64,000 bases of DNA from Dirofilaria immitis (GCA_024305405.1 JAKNDB010000105.1:372001-436000); one strand, 5' to 3'; numbered from the stretch's first letter, positions 23,415 to 37,493 are shown. The notes: generated from the letters alone by a model not told the origin. Translations and numbers: made by a program.

Positions 23415-26400
23415 TTAAGCCCATCCACCAGTTAATTTATGGAAAAGGTCTTCGTTTAATGTTTGATTTTGTTCTTTATTTCGTAGCGACAAGAAAATAT
23501 AACCACCAATGAATTCATGTGCAACCTGAAAAAAGAATCAAAATTCTAATTTCTTGGAATTTATAAAAGTTTAGTGTTTAGAAAATCACCAAACCATTTC
23601 ATCCGAAATATTTAGCTTCTGCAATTTGTATTGTATTAGTTTACGGAGAAACAACTAACTTTGCAGTCTGCAGATAGAGGTTTGAATTCGATGTCTTCGT
23701 CTTCGAATTGTATCTAGAAATAACAATAAAAAATTTTATTATTTTCTTACGTTTGCTCATCTCAACTGGTACACTAAAGACCTACACCAGTTTTCACAGA
23801 ATGTACTAGAATGAAATAGAGGAGTTCCAGCTGCGTTTTACTTTGTAAATCAAGCACCTTAGCTTTACTTTAATCTTTTAATTCATACTCGCTCGGGGAT
23901 GATCTGATTCAAAGAGTTCAAGTTGAAAAGAATGCTATTCATTTTCATATCTTAATCGTAATAGTTTTAATTAACGTCGAATTATGATGAAATATATATA
24001 AAGGAAAGGAAGAAAATTCCAGACATGTGTGATATCTATTCCTGCAAAAAAAAAAAAAAGAAAAAAAAACGAAATACCAAAGCATACTTTTAAATGTCGA
24101 ATTTCCCAATTTACGTGCCATTTTTTCATTGTTGAGAATCTCCATGTTTTCAGACTTTCGCCTGTATCCATATTCATTCGCATTATTCTATTGAAAGCGA
24201 TACCCATTAATTCCGACTTTCGACTATTTCTAAAAAAAGAAATTATATACATATAAAGAGATGATTTCTGCGATAAAGTTCGAGAATTTTGCGACAAAAA
24301 TTAAGGAACCTAAACCGAACGATAAAGTAATGAATGCCGTGTTCTGGTAGTGCTTCCCACGCTCGTATATATTGCAACTTTGCTTCCATACTTGATAGAT
24401 TTCGAAAACTTGAATGCGCTTCGCTGATTCGTTGTTGGAGCTGCAATGATGTTTAATAAGTCCAGAAAAAACAAAAAACAATCAAAAATTAAAAAGATCA
24501 GGGTGCTGGAAGTGCTTGTATAAACAAAAAAATATCATGTAAGTATACTGATTAATAGCTTACGTAATTTCAAGCATAATAAAAGTTTCGAAAGTTATTT
24601 AAAAATTTAATATTTGATAAACATTTTAATGTACAATAATTAAATGCAAAAAGACGAAATAACGCAGTATCATTTACTTATTATTAGTTCTCCTATTTTT
24701 AAAATCTGAGGTATCTGAATTGCTTTGGATTTTGCACGAAATTAAAAAAAAAAGAAAAAAACAAAAATTACTTACTGCTTGTCTTGAACGTGCTCTACGA
24801 GTATATCTCTGAGAAACAAATTCATCAACATTGAAATCTGGAGGCAATTCAACAGCAAGATACTTTTTCAATGCATTATTCTGCGCTCCTGCTGCTGAAA
24901 AAAAGGGAAATCCGCTACATACTTATTCTAAGAAGTTGGATTTTTTCTTTGCTGTTATATAAGCGTCCTAAATTACTTTAAATGCACTTGGAATAATATT
25001 CAAAAATTTAAATAGCAATTTTATCATTTACTCCAGAAGAACTGAAATAAAGAAGCAACGAAAAAATCTGTTTTGAAATGACAGAGTATGCCAAGCAATT
25101 GATGAAATATTTAAAAACCTCTCGACTGCATTTGCAAAAGTTTCTTAATAGAATCAACTTCTGACTGATAACTTGCATCAGCCATTGTCTTTCCACGCGA
25201 AGCAAGTCTGCATGCAGCCATCCAACGTGCATACTGATGTTCCTTTAAAAACTTGATCACTATTATTTTATGAAAATATCATGGAAAATATTTATAAAAC
25301 TTAATTGAAAGGCATGATTCATCGATCGTAAATAGGTTCTAAGCTGCACACCGTACAGTATGCTAAAATATATACGTGCATCTAATAAGCCATTTCTCAA
25401 CATGAAGAAGTAAAATTGTTGATTCCACTATTTATTTAACTTTTATCGGCGTGCATTTACCGTATCACATTTTAAAATCATTTCGCTCATGCCTTCAATA
25501 CCCGGTATAAGCAGCTTGATATGGAATTTTGATTGTGCTAGAGAAACATCTGGTGTTACCTCACACCCTGAAAAATACGATTTAAGAGTAAAATAAAAAA
25601 AAAGAATAACTAAAAATGAAAGCTGAACCTGAGCACATTTTTAGGAAAAATTTTGTACTTCGCAATTTTTATGACAACATCTGTAAAGTTCCATAAAAAT
25701 TCACAGTCAGAAGGCATAACCTACTTACTTGTGTTGTAACACTACAAAAGTCAAAACTGAGAAATTAAATTTCAAAAGACAAATAACCTTTGAGACTGAA
25801 ATGTCCTACTGGTGGACCATTCATATCGTTCGAATTCTGATGCCAACTGAGATGCAAATCTCGAAATGAGAAATATGCTCGTCTAAAGCCTTTGAATGCA
25901 ATTTTTTCGGCCTGAATTATGTGTCCTTATTAAAAAGCAATTTCAACATGAAGTTTCAAATAAAATGAAATATATCTAGGATCATAGTGCAACAGTGAAT
26001 AAAATAGTTCCCGAATATAGTGGAATATTTAGTGAAGCTGATCCCGCATCGTTTTATTTGATTTTTAATAATTCATACTTTTGCAACATTTGATATTACC
26101 AATTTAACACAAATTTTATTCATTAATTACTTCATATATTTCAAATAATCGGCAAGTTCAGGAACTTGTGTAAGATCCGCCTTACGATTGAAAGCTGCTG
26201 CATCCAGATTTTGCTCCTAAACAAATTCAGTTAACAGTTTCCACGATAGTTTGAAACTTTATATTTGAAATTTTCGTTTGAAACTTCTGATTCAGCTTAA
26301 GAATTGTAAAACTCAAAACACCATTAAAAATGCAAAATGAACTGAGTTCTTAATCATATATACATTCTATAATAATAATACGCAAGATTCATACCTAAGA

Positions 26401-29340
26401 AAGATAACTTACAAGTTCGTCGAGTAATAAATCTACATCGTCTTTTTCTGGAGCTTCTGGTTCCGGTAAATCACGTTGCAGAGTAGCTTGTAACTACAAA
26501 CGAACCATCCTTACTTGCAAAATCGAAATCTTATTTAAAAATTTGAAACCTTTCACGATATTAACACAACATTTTAAAATTAACTTGTAGTGCAGCAAAA
26601 AGCATTGCTTCTTCCTCAGTATGGTCAAATTCTTCCAGCAGAATAGACCATTTTGCTTGTTCATACAACTGATTGATACGTACTGGATCGTACTAAAAGG
26701 TATTATGTAAACTTCCCACTTTAGACATAAAAATTTTTTCTGAAAAAACCCCACTATTTAATCTCCACTTTTTAGAAAGTTGTAAACCATAATTTGAAAA
26801 AAAATAAATACATACCTTAGGATTTATATCAAAGAATGACATATACTTGAATCTCAGAAGAAGCATGTCACCTTCAGATATGCCTTGTTCCATAAGAGAT
26901 CTAAAAATATCGCTATGGAAAAAAGTTACAATCAAATAAGAGCAAACAGTAGAAATCCATTAATTCTCCATCACAACGAGACATATGTAGACCATACTTG
27001 GAGATTAGCACAAACCACAACAAATATATTTTTCCTTTTTTCTTAGGAGCATATATGAGAAAATTATGAACTCTGAATCGTAAAATTTTAAAACGCAACA
27101 TTTTTAACTCAATTATTATATCATCAATTGAAACATCACACCATTCTCACTTGCTATCTTATTCAAGAAAGATTCTTCTTCATCAATATCTCTAATATTT
27201 ACAAAGCCATGATAATTATTCTAAAATTGGGGATGATAATCCCAGAGATCAAATAATTCAGATATGTACCTTGATGAATCGAGCCAACCACGATTAAGCG
27301 CCGCTTTTTCTACATAGCTCTGTGGCCTAAAGACACTCATTTCTTTGTTTGGAATAATTCGTGGTGATTGCACGAGCGCCATATCATACTGCTCATTTTC
27401 AAGTCCTTCACAGAATGAAACGGATGGCATAATAGGGTTGCGACCAATTGAACCACCATACTACAAATTCATAAGATTTTTAAAATCAAAAATTAAACTC
27501 ATTAATAGCAAACTGCCTCACTTACTTTTAAATCTTAGATATATATGTATATTGGATTTTATAAACTATTGAAATCCACAAGAATCAATAACGAGAAAAA
27601 GTGATCAGAAGGAATAAACTTACAGCACCAGGACCAGGACTGACCCCTCTCGGAACTGTTCCTGCACGTGGCAGTGAGCCAAGTTCACTAGCATTAAATA
27701 ACTGACCACTCGTTGACAAAGCCGGACTAGTACCCCGACGAAGTGGTCGTGATAAGTTGGAAGTGGATGCACTAATCGGTTTCTGTCGACGAAGAGTACC
27801 AGGACCAACTGATTCCTGAAAAATGCTTACAGAAGGAAAAATTTGTGCATATCAAGGTGCATTTCAGGATACTACCTAAATGATTTCGGATTTTTATCGA
27901 AAAATTTGAAATAAGGTTCCAGTTTTGCGAGAAATTCAATTTATTGTTCTGTGGGAAAAATTTCAATTTTAACTAGATTTCTCACAAAATTCAATTTATT
28001 GCGGCTTTGAAATAATAAACGTAAAAATCAATTTTTGCTATTTGGATTAATAAAATATATTATTATGAATATAATGTCAATACAATATTACCTCTAAGTG
28101 GGGCAATTGCTGTGGACCAATTTGATCCAGTTCAAATCCAAGACCTTTCCTAAGAAGCTCTGGTGGTATAAATCGTACTAGCGACAATTCTTCAGAGTAC
28201 CTTATGCCTGAAAATTCAAATTTCGTCACTAATACCCTTTTCAGCTTAACTTTCACTATTAATCAAGAAGTATTAAATATTAAATACACTATTAAATATT
28301 AAATACACTATAAAAATTCGAGCTGAAAAACTACTTCAGAAATTAATTTAGGAACATAATATACATATATATAACATATATGAAGAAAGCGAGTTTACCA
28401 ATTTCCCGACAAAGTTGCTGCGTTGCACGAACAATATTCACGGAAAAATTTAAACGCGCATCGATCATTTGTAAATCTGGTAACTGGACTCTAGAAATAT
28501 TTTTATAAAAGCTAACAATTAGGAAATTGAAACTAAATCATTTTTATTTGCAATGCAAACAGTGCCTGAGAAGTTAGATGTATTAAATCTACTTTATTTT
28601 TTCAATATAATTTATCTTCTCCATTATTTTTATCTGGTTAAATAAACAAACATTGCCAGTTTGTGCTGAGGAGTAAACTCCAAGTTGCAATTCGCAGTAA
28701 CACCAATTTGATCAAGAGTGCTGCGTGTATGGGTAAGCCAGCGTCTTTTTCGGGCCACCAAAGTGCATGATCACTCCAGTCTTTGCTCATATCTACAAAT
28801 TTTACTTTTTTTAACTTCAGGGGAAAATTATTAGCTCGTTATAACGTTTTAAGAAAAATCTAAAATTTTGCAACCAATGGCTCGGTCGATAAAGGCAACA
28901 TCATTCAAGATGCGAATCTTCATTCAGATTATAGTATTATTAAAGTTATAGTTTATGCATTTCTTGATAAAGGTAATTCAAAGAAGGTGACACTGTTTTA
29001 ATCAAGGAAATTGAAATCGATGTTGATGAGTGTAATATCGAAGTTAAAGGAAACTGAAATTTTAAAAATCAAAATAAAGATGCTTAGTTTTTCATAGAAT
29101 CACGTAAAAGATGCGTTTTCTTTATAAAAATGATAGATTTTTTTGAAAGACAACTTAGCCGGAAGAGAGATACTAATAAGATGATGACGTACCAACTTCA
29201 TCGACCAGTCTAAGCATTAAACCACCAATATGCAATGATCCGGTAACATATAAATTTCGTTGGATATTCAAGTCTGTAACCAAGATCGAAATTTGCCAAC
29301 TCCCATCATGAATGATATCGTTCTCCACCAAATGTGTCAT
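23415..29340 (-). CDS. unc-112: Kindlin / UNC-112 (FERMT), integrin adhesion protein
   Basis: A FERM-PH adaptor that binds integrin beta tails and, in nematodes, helps assemble muscle dense bodies and M-lines. About 18 exons run from ATG 29340 to TAA 23415, including 29340-29193, ~28793-28662, ~28492-28401, 28208-28092, 27815-27625, 27460-27272, ~26903-26816, 26693-26587, 26493-26413, 26216-26131, 25912-25788, ~25568-25461 and a last exon at about 23525-23415. Matches to the family in order are: F0 ([25 protein letters not shown]), [68 protein letters not shown], a PH domain (25.9-25.1 kb; [27 protein letters not shown]), F3 with [10 protein letters not shown] and [17 protein letters not shown], and the end [17 protein letters not shown] and LTGGWA. 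Two one-base losses break the frame: T5 at 28746-28750 and T6 at 25902-25907. Confidence 0.96.
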
Positions 29341-29788
29341 TGTTTTCCTTAATTATAAAATTTATTAAATTTATGAGAATATAAACTATACAGTTTACGC
29401 TGGCACACGTCATTTTAATTTTGAATGCAAAAGACGATATATGATAAATCATAGGAGAGAGAAAGAGAGCGCAGATAAATAAATAATCGTTTTATGATCG
29501 TCTCTATAATAATTTATTAAATATCATCATTTTGATTAAAATTCAATTCATATAAAATTTTAACATATGTCATTCTTAAGAGATAAGAAACGACAAATGG
29601 ATACAACATAGACTCTGGTTATGTAACTGCATGGATGATATTAGCTTACGCTTTCCCTCCTTCGTCCAACTTCATTGTTTCATTGCCGCAGTTCTTGCTT
29701 GCCGTCTGCGGTCAACTATATATTTCGTGAATGCAGCGTGTTCATAGCACTATCAATATGTATACATACACACAATACACAAATACAC

Positions 29789-29827
<39 letters not shown>

Positions 29828-32390
29828 AACACAAACACACACATACACATACACACACATACATATACACATACACATACGCATATATACCACCAATATG
29901 TCGTACATTACATACATACATACATACATACACAAATACATCAACTGGCTTTTAGCGACAAATTAGATCAAATCTGCAGAGAAGTAAGAAAAAAATTGTA
30001 ATTATGGAGAGAGAGAGAGAAGCAGAAATTATTTAGAGATAGCTGGGATGGGATCTAGTGGATATCAAACTATCAAATCATTCACCGATAACAACAATCG
30101 CAGAAAGCTTTAGTCAGAGAGATGAGTGGAATTAATACTACTCTAATTGCTAATTTTAAAAGTAGTGATGAATGCATTTATTCGACGTTCAATAGATAAT
30201 GATAAGGCTCACTAACGAAATTACCATGAACAACTGAATAATCATCCACAGTATATGAAATATTTTTAAGCCTTCTGATACGAATGTATTTTGCTAACAA
30301 TGATGTCGTAAGCTATCGATACGCAAGATAGAAATATCAAAGTATCATGCTGCTTTTGATAAACGGAAGTATTTAAAATCATATTCCAATGGTGAATTAA
30401 AACTGCTATTAGAAAATACACTGCAGCAAAGTACTGAGACAAAATTTTTTCGAAAAAATCTGCTCATCCTAGGTTACAGAACTCAGTTTCGATAATTTCA
30501 AATTTTTAAAGCTTTAGTAAAAATTCGGGAAATAACTTGAATTCAATCTTCAATTGCAAAAAAACTATTGTATTTGTCTTTCCTTTTTTCTCATATAACA
30601 AACAGAAATTTATTTTCTGAACTTCGAACTTCAAATGAATGATATTAGTGGAAAACTGACATAGATAAAAGCGCATAATTATATAATTTAGGAAAAGATA
30701 AAATAAAAACACAAAAAAATTAATTGGTCACTAATCAAAATCAAGCATCTTTCCTGAAAAATCCTGACGAGAAAAGAAATTTCATACAACAAACAATCAT
30801 GATTCTAAAATTCTTAAGCTTTATTTGCGAAACGATAAAACGTACAGAGCAAATATTTTTCAGTTTTCAAATGTGAATATAAATAAACAACAAATGCATT
30901 TTAAACCAATGATCACATAGTCATCATCAATATAATTTCCGTGATTTTGATTTATTACTTCATTTTTAATGGCTTTTTGAGCTGAACTGATTTTTAAATC
31001 CTTAGCAGCTTTTTAAAATAACTGTTGTCTTCTAAAGTAGCAAAAACAGGAAAAAATCTGAACAACATAATTAATCCTGAAATACGTGGGCATAGGAGAA
31101 CTTTAAGAGCAAACTCCAATAGATATGTTGTATTTCTCTTAAAACAAAAACAGTTAAAAATAAGTGAAATTTTCTAGCCGATGAAAAATAATGCTGCAAT
31201 GACAAAATTTTTTAAATACATATAGGTCAAGCAAAGAGAATTCTAGAACTGTAATTCTTTAGTATTGCATGAAAATTGTTTAAAGCAATAGAGTCAAATG
31301 AGCAATACAAATAATACAGGCTATCTCAAAGAAAAAAGATAATACAGCTTAGATATGCTTGTTTCATGTAAAATTATTCAAGAACCAATCGGAAACTAAT
31401 TAAACAAACTGCATGTAATCAATTACGAATTGCATATCTAAAATTAGCTCCATCAATTTCAAATGTAGTTAATCCCAACTATCTTTTAAAAGACAAAAAT
31501 AGCACCAGAGCCAATGAAATCTAGTATTTTTGTAAAAATGCAAAATAAAACATTGCAATATTGTCGCTAATCGATCCAGTACTAAAATAGAAAAATTCGG
31601 TTTCAAAAAATTAAAAATTTTCTCCAATCTTTAACAATAGTCTATTACACTTAGAAAAAAAAAGAAAAAACGTGGTAAATGAAGAATTGCAGTTTATAAA
31701 ACTAATAAAAATATCACAAAATCGTCAATCCGTAAAAAATCTAAGAAAAATGGGGAAGGTGATAAAATGATAATCCTATAAAAAGCATAATTTCTCGTTT
31801 GCACACACTGTTTTTCTAATGTTCTCAATTTTCGTAATCTAATATTCGGAGAATAATAGTAGTAATTGATAATTACCATCTTGAAATTGAAATTATTATG
31901 CTAAATACATGGTACCCTACCTATCACTTCTGCTATTTATTTAAAAGTAAAAATAAGACTATTTATTTAATAATAAAAAATAGGACGCGAAAAATTCAGA
32001 AATACAAACATTTCTAATTATCGCAATAATGACATTACGGAAGTTCCTTTAAATGGTGACTGAAAGTGAAAATTTCTGAAGATAATCAGTTCGAATTCCT
32101 CAAATTACGATCTAATTATTGTCAAACAAATTATTATTTTCTATTTCCTGAAAGTTTTCGATTAATTTAATTAGGCAGTGATCGATTAATTTTAATTAAC
32201 TTTCATAAGACACAACAGTGGACAGCAATGAGTAATAACTTTACAAAGTTTATATGCAAAAAGCTTAATTATGATTTCAGATTTGTCTCCGAGATTCTAA
32301 ATATTTTGGAAATGGTAATGAATAGGACATTTTTTCAAAAGAAATTATGTTCAATTAAAATCTATAAACAAATATGCGTTGAAACTGTAT
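29341..32390. other. Intergenic region upstream of kindlin; microsatellite
   Basis: Holds the CA-rich microsatellite at about 29763-29934 and a GA-rich spot at 30008-30022. An acceptor-like TTATAATTAAG lies 8 bp before the kindlin start codon. Nothing else recognised. Confidence 0.5.
29763..29934. repeat. Compound (CA)n / (CATA)n microsatellite
   Basis: Alternating ACACAC, ACATAC and CATACATA units run for about 170 bp with a short interruption near 29888-29908. The open frames through it (both strands) are repeat artefacts. Confidence 0.95.
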
Positions 32391-35300
32391 TTATCGGAAC
32401 TCAATTTTCTGTAGACTCAGGTCACCCCTCACAGCAATACTTTCGACATGAATTAATTTGGAAAATCTTCGGTAATTGAAATTAGCAAAATAACTGTTGT
32501 TAATTGTTATCTGAAACAAAATATTTAAAACTTAGTATCGAATTCAACAGTTTTCATAAGAAGCTTATTATATTAGAAATGGAAAATTGGTATTTGTCTG
32601 AAATTAACATGAATTTAATCGCTCTTCCAAAATCAATCATTCTTTGAAATAAGAGTGTTGTATCAGAAACTAAATACTCATGAAATGCTATTGATTATCA
32701 ATCATAAACTTATTCTACATCATCTAATCTGATTTATACTAACTTTTTCAGCAGAAATTTCTTTATAAATGCATTCTTCTGGATATGTTAAATTTTCAAT
32801 ACACTGGATTAATGACTGAAATATAAAATGGGATTTATTACTTCTCATCAAGCGATAATGGTCATCCTTCATGCCACGCAAACAAGAGAAAAGAAGAATT
32901 CAAACAGCACTATAAACAATTATTTGCAGTGTTTTTACGATTTAATCGCAAAATACAACAAACTTACGTTAATATATTCTTCCTTAAAACAAAACATGAT
33001 ATCGAATGTAATTCCTCGTCGAAAAGGAAAAGAGCACATTTCACGTTCCTCTTTTGCCATTTTCCATACTTCGTACTATTCCGCACTACTGCTTCCTGTT
33101 CAAGAAATGGATAAATAATTCTAACGGCTAAAATTATGAATAAAATTATAGCAAACTAAACTATAAACAAAGTATATATGTAAAATTTCTGACATACGCA
33201 AGATTTCAATTACAGACGTAAATGAAACCCTTAAGAACTGGAACTCATAATTTCAACAATGTGATAGTTTATTGGACTATTCGTGATGTGCATTTAGACT
33301 ACGCGATCAAGAGAATAACAAAGCTATCAATAATTCCCAAAAAATTAGGATAAATTGTATTTCAGTTTTTAGAGTAATACATATTTCTAAATTTAGCGTA
33401 TTTCACTGCTTCCTGTTCAAGGAATGGACAAATAATTCTAACGGCTAAAATTATGGATAAAACTATAGCAAAGAGAAATGCACTCAACTAACCTTTTCGT
33501 TTCCCACTGAAAAATCTACTCGGAAATGGAAAAAATGTTCTGTTGGCGTCAAGAAGTTAATAGTAAAACATTCAGCATTCATTAACGGACTGCCAGTAAC
33601 TAATACTTTTGTACCGTGTGATAATCTCTCCTTCAAACGCATTTCAAAGGGGACTTTCTGGAATTTGTTAAATGTAATATATGCTTAGCATAGAGATGGA
33701 GAAACAAAATAGAGATCAAAAAGTCTTGATTTTTAATTTCAGCATAAAAATGAGATAACTCTATTCTACATTATAAATTAAAAACATGAGTAATGTTTAG
33801 TTCTACAGAACTATTGATCATATACTAACAGGCTTGTGGATAACATCAGTAATAGAAAGTTTGTCAACTTTGTCGGTGATTTCCATTTGCTTGGGAGTCT
33901 TAGTATTCTGCAAATCAAAAATTGAATAAAGTACAAGTAAAATGTGCAAAAGACACAAAACATCTTTAAAGATATTTAAAACAAAAGAGTGAACGCAAAA
34001 ATGACTGAAAAAGATTGAAAATTGTATTTCCTCTTGCATTTATATATCTAAATAAGACAAATATTTCCTTAGACAGCATGAAATGTAAAATTGAAGATTT
34101 ATTTAGTTATCGCGATGTATTAAATTTTTGTTATCGATAAGCAAGTACAGAAATGATCAGAGAGACAATTTATGTAGCGGATATTAATACTTGATGTATT
34201 GAGAAATCATATATGCCGATTAAGTAAAAAAAAAGGATTTAAAACTAATACTGTGTGCATTCCTTTCTAGAATTTTTAATATTTCTTCATAATTCCATAT
34301 TTCGCTTTCACATGAGATTTGTATGAAATCTGTGTTCAGTATTCTAGAAATTGTTATACCTGCTCCTTTAAATGAACAAGATGATGAACTATAAAATGTA
34401 AGGAAAAGGCAAATAAGCAAGCATACAAACAAAAAAATAAACACAACATATAATCGAAGATCAACGATAACGGCATTACTTCAAAATGAATAAAATCTAC
34501 ATATCATGAAGCGAAGAAAAATTTACAGTAAAAATCAACTGTGACGAAATATACATCAAAACGTTATAAAATCCAGTTCGGATGCATTCGAAGATAATGC
34601 TCACCCGAAGATTTCATGAATATTTCATATGTTCAAATCCATAAGGTAAGCTTAAGCCAACTTAGGCTGGATACAAAAATAAAAGAATAAATAAATTTAA
34701 AAAATAAAAGAAATATTTACATCGATGCCTTCATATTCAATCATACTAATTCGGACATTGCCTCCTATATAAATTGCCCTAATGTTGATAATCGGTATTC
34801 GGTGTAAATAATCACACAAATGACGGCCATCCACAGCAATCTCAAAAACTTCATTAGTATAAATTCTATTAAGCATATGGTTTTAGTTTAATGCCCAGTT
34901 TGGTGCTGAATCATCTCAAATTTATTAAATGTTCCAAATTTGAAAACTGGATAGAAGATATAAAATTCAAGCTTTATGTAAATTTGGTAATAAAGTTAAA
35001 GCATTTTTCCTCCTAAGCGATGGAAGATCAAGACACAAGGTCAACATACGCTGAAATAATTAGCAAGCACCAAGATGCGCACTGAAAATTCATTTCCTTC
35101 TTTGAAAACATTTGCGTAGCGTTCTTCCATACCCACCGGTTGCCAATCAACAAATTTAATACAATTTGTCGATCAGCTGGAGGATAAAACCTATACAGTC
35201 TTTATTACATATTATCTTCATTTTTCAAATTATTTTTTCTTCTCATTAAATGATGTATCACAACCTTTGAAATGCAGACCTAAAAGACTTTTTAAGTTCC

Positions 35301-35816
35301 TTGATAATTTCAAGCATACCACACTATGATAATAATTGAAACAAAAAGAATTTAATGCAATAAATATTATTATCAATCTTGCCATTTTATTATTAATAAT
35401 GATATCGCATTTTAGAGTGGCATCAAACAAACTCACCATAAACTACTGGTATCGAATCGAGGGTTAAAATGCAATGCTTTATCATCCTGATGATCACCTT
35501 GAACAAGCAAGCCACAACAAAAGTCTATGACGAAACGTTTCTGGTGTGAATCGCGTAGAACAGCTCCTTTGATAACGATACTTCGACCAGGATACAATCC
35601 ACCCGGTATCACCTCCATGTATGGTATTACCTGCAATCTGTTGCTTTTTTGTTCGATTTAAATCTCACAGATAGATTATCATTTGATAAGTTAATTCGTT
35701 AATTAGCTGCAAGTGAAGTTTCTTGCGTGCTATTTAACTAAACATAATACGAATGAAAATGAATTTACCGGATCGGTCACGACAATGGTTGATTCCAATG
35801 GTGTTGACAGTGCCAT
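32391..35816 (-). CDS. Tandem-repeat galectin (two CRDs)
   Basis: A beta-galactoside-binding lectin with two carbohydrate-recognition domains, as in nematode LEC proteins. Eight exons: 35816-35769, 35630-35437, 35190-35050, 34840-34721, 33907-33830, 33657-33493, 33095-32968, 32510-32391. CRD1 reads PGGLYPGRSIVIKGAV, ALHFNPRF, IVLN, then W...EERYANVFKEG, then IAVDGRHLCDY and a closing strand IRAIYIGGNVRISMI. The HFNPR, VLN and W/EER sugar-contact positions are present. A linker (exon 5) leads to CRD2: VPFEMRLKERLSHGTKVLV, FFHFRVDFS, VVRNSTKYGKW..EERE, LIHVESIAVRGDLSL. In CRD2 the HxNxR motif is not intact. There are two one-base losses: AAATTT at 35152-35157 (exon 3) and T4 at 33052-33055 (exon 7). 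The start lies next to an acceptor-like TTTGTAAG. Cytosolic or non-classically secreted, as for the family. Confidence 0.93.
33403..33474. repeat. Partial copy of galectin exon 7 acceptor region in the preceding intron
   Basis: About 70 bp here match 33083-33154. The shared block reads ACTGCTTCCTGTTCAAG followed by GAATGG and AATAATTCTAACGGC (plus strand). The original contains the 3' splice site and first codons of galectin exon 7, so the copy places a second acceptor-like site inside the intron. The period is about 320 bp. Confidence 0.75.
34220..34444 (-). other. Unassigned open frame inside galectin intron 4
   Basis: A 74-codon frame with hydrophobic start and a stretch GAGITISRILNTDFIQISCE. 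It does not resemble a galectin segment and would break the CRD1-linker-CRD2 order. Probably chance, or at most an unrelated remnant. Confidence 0.15.
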
Positions 35817-36282
35817 CTTACAAATTATCCAGTCAATTCTAAATGTTACTGGTAACTCAATACCAATTCCAATGATAACGACAATACCCACAACAAATTA
35901 CCAACAGACCATCCAACATCCTACATTGAAAGTTTAACAGACCGCAAAGAGGTCTGTCACTGATTGACGCAGCAATTAGTTAATTTTACTTTGTTTAGTC
36001 TGTTTGGTTGCTTTAATTTTATACTCTGTGGCTATGTCACTGAACTTTCACACTCCACTCCTTCCAAATTTCAGGTATGTAATATCCTCTCCTTTCCTGG
36101 TGATTTAAACTTGAATTTCGACAAAAGCTCTAATTAAAAAATTTCGTAACTATCGAAGGCATATAAATGCATCTAATAGTATATTGTCAACTGCTCAGAA
36201 AATACTGCCATATTATCTCGTTATTTCATCTATTTTAAGTATAATTATAATTATTATTAATTTTTACTAGTGTGATTTGCAG
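35817..36282. promoter_or_regulatory. Shared upstream region of divergent galectin and uS11m genes
   Basis: The two start codons are 466 bp apart and point away from each other, so their promoters must lie in or overlap this stretch. No core-promoter motif was singled out. An acceptor TTTGCAG lies directly before the uS11m ATG. A donor-like GTATGT at 36075 could mark a 5'-UTR intron. Confidence 0.5.
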
Positions 36283-37493
36283 ATGACCAGAAGTGTCAGT
36301 TGGATGTTGAAACGATTGCTACAAGCAGTGCAGCCAAATTACAGCCACACAAGTCGTTTTTGGGTCTCTCTCCGAAATATTCTAAAAGTATCAAGGAAAT
36401 ATCTCGTATTGGTATAGAGATTATCAATTATAAAATTTCTATCTGAAAAAGCCGTTTTTTTCCGGCTTTTTGTATTCGTTATTATCACCATTAATCATAT
36501 TCCTTACTATAATCGTAATAAAGCGAATTCGTTAGCTTGCCATCACTGTAAGACTACAAATAATTTGAAAATATCAGTTTTATCGCTTTTAGAAGGAGAG
36601 ACAAGAATGAAAGCAAAGTTTTGGAGAAATCGAAATATATGTTTTTTGCTTCTTGCAAGGTGTTTAAAAATAGCAGAAAATTTGAGTTTTCTCATTAATT
36701 TCAAGTGCAACCTTTCAAGTTTTCTTTGTCTTTTTACTGCATTTATTTTCCTTCACTTTATTTCATTTTTCTTCGTTGTTTGCAAATATTTAAACTATTC
36801 TCTTTTCCTCGAGGAAAACATTTTTTCCGAAAAATTTACAGGTGTTGACAAAAAGAAATGCAAAGACCTGTTACGGAAGGTACTGTAGGTGGTTCGGGAT
36901 GGGTACCAATCAATTTGTCAAACTTTTATGATCGTTTGCCAACAGTGGAAATATTTAAGCAACAATTTGATGGTATACCTTTCGAGGAACTCCCAATTGT
37001 ACATGTCAAAGCATCAAGAAATAATACATTGATTACTGTCACTGATCACAGGGTACATTATTGTTGTCGTAGTGTTGCAGCTCAATTTTTATCACTTATT
37101 TTTGTTAAATTTTATCACAGATTATTACTTCTATTGATTTTTTGCCCAGTGGATTTAATTTCCAATTGTTTTATTCGTATTGATTTTTGAAATATATTAT
37201 TGAAAAAATCCAAATTTGGTTTGAATACTATTTATTTACCTGTTACATCTAATTTTAAATTTTGAAATTTGAATTATTTTTGTAACTTGTGAAAGTTATG
37301 CTTTATTGAGCTATAATTGCAGTATAATATTATAACTTATACTTCATGTCGTTTGGAAGGATTCAAAAATGCGCGGAAAAAGACTAATATTGCTGGCCAA
37401 ACAACAGGTGTTGCTGCTGGACAGCGGCTTATTAGACGAGGAATTCGCACAGTTCGCGTTCTGGTTCGTTTCATCTTTAATGATGGAAGTTAT

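Noticed and set aside
29675..30001. His/Thr-rich and Val/Tyr/Cys-rich open frames on both strands
   Set aside because: They are translations of the CA/CATA microsatellite, open only because of the repeat.
32828..33118. 96-codon plus-strand frame
   Set aside because: It is antisense to galectin exon 7, which has clear family homology on the minus strand.
36034..36075. Upstream ATG with donor GTATGT as the uS11m first exon
   Set aside because: Its phase does not join exon 2. The ATG at 36283 right after TTTGCAG gives a good mitochondrial presequence.
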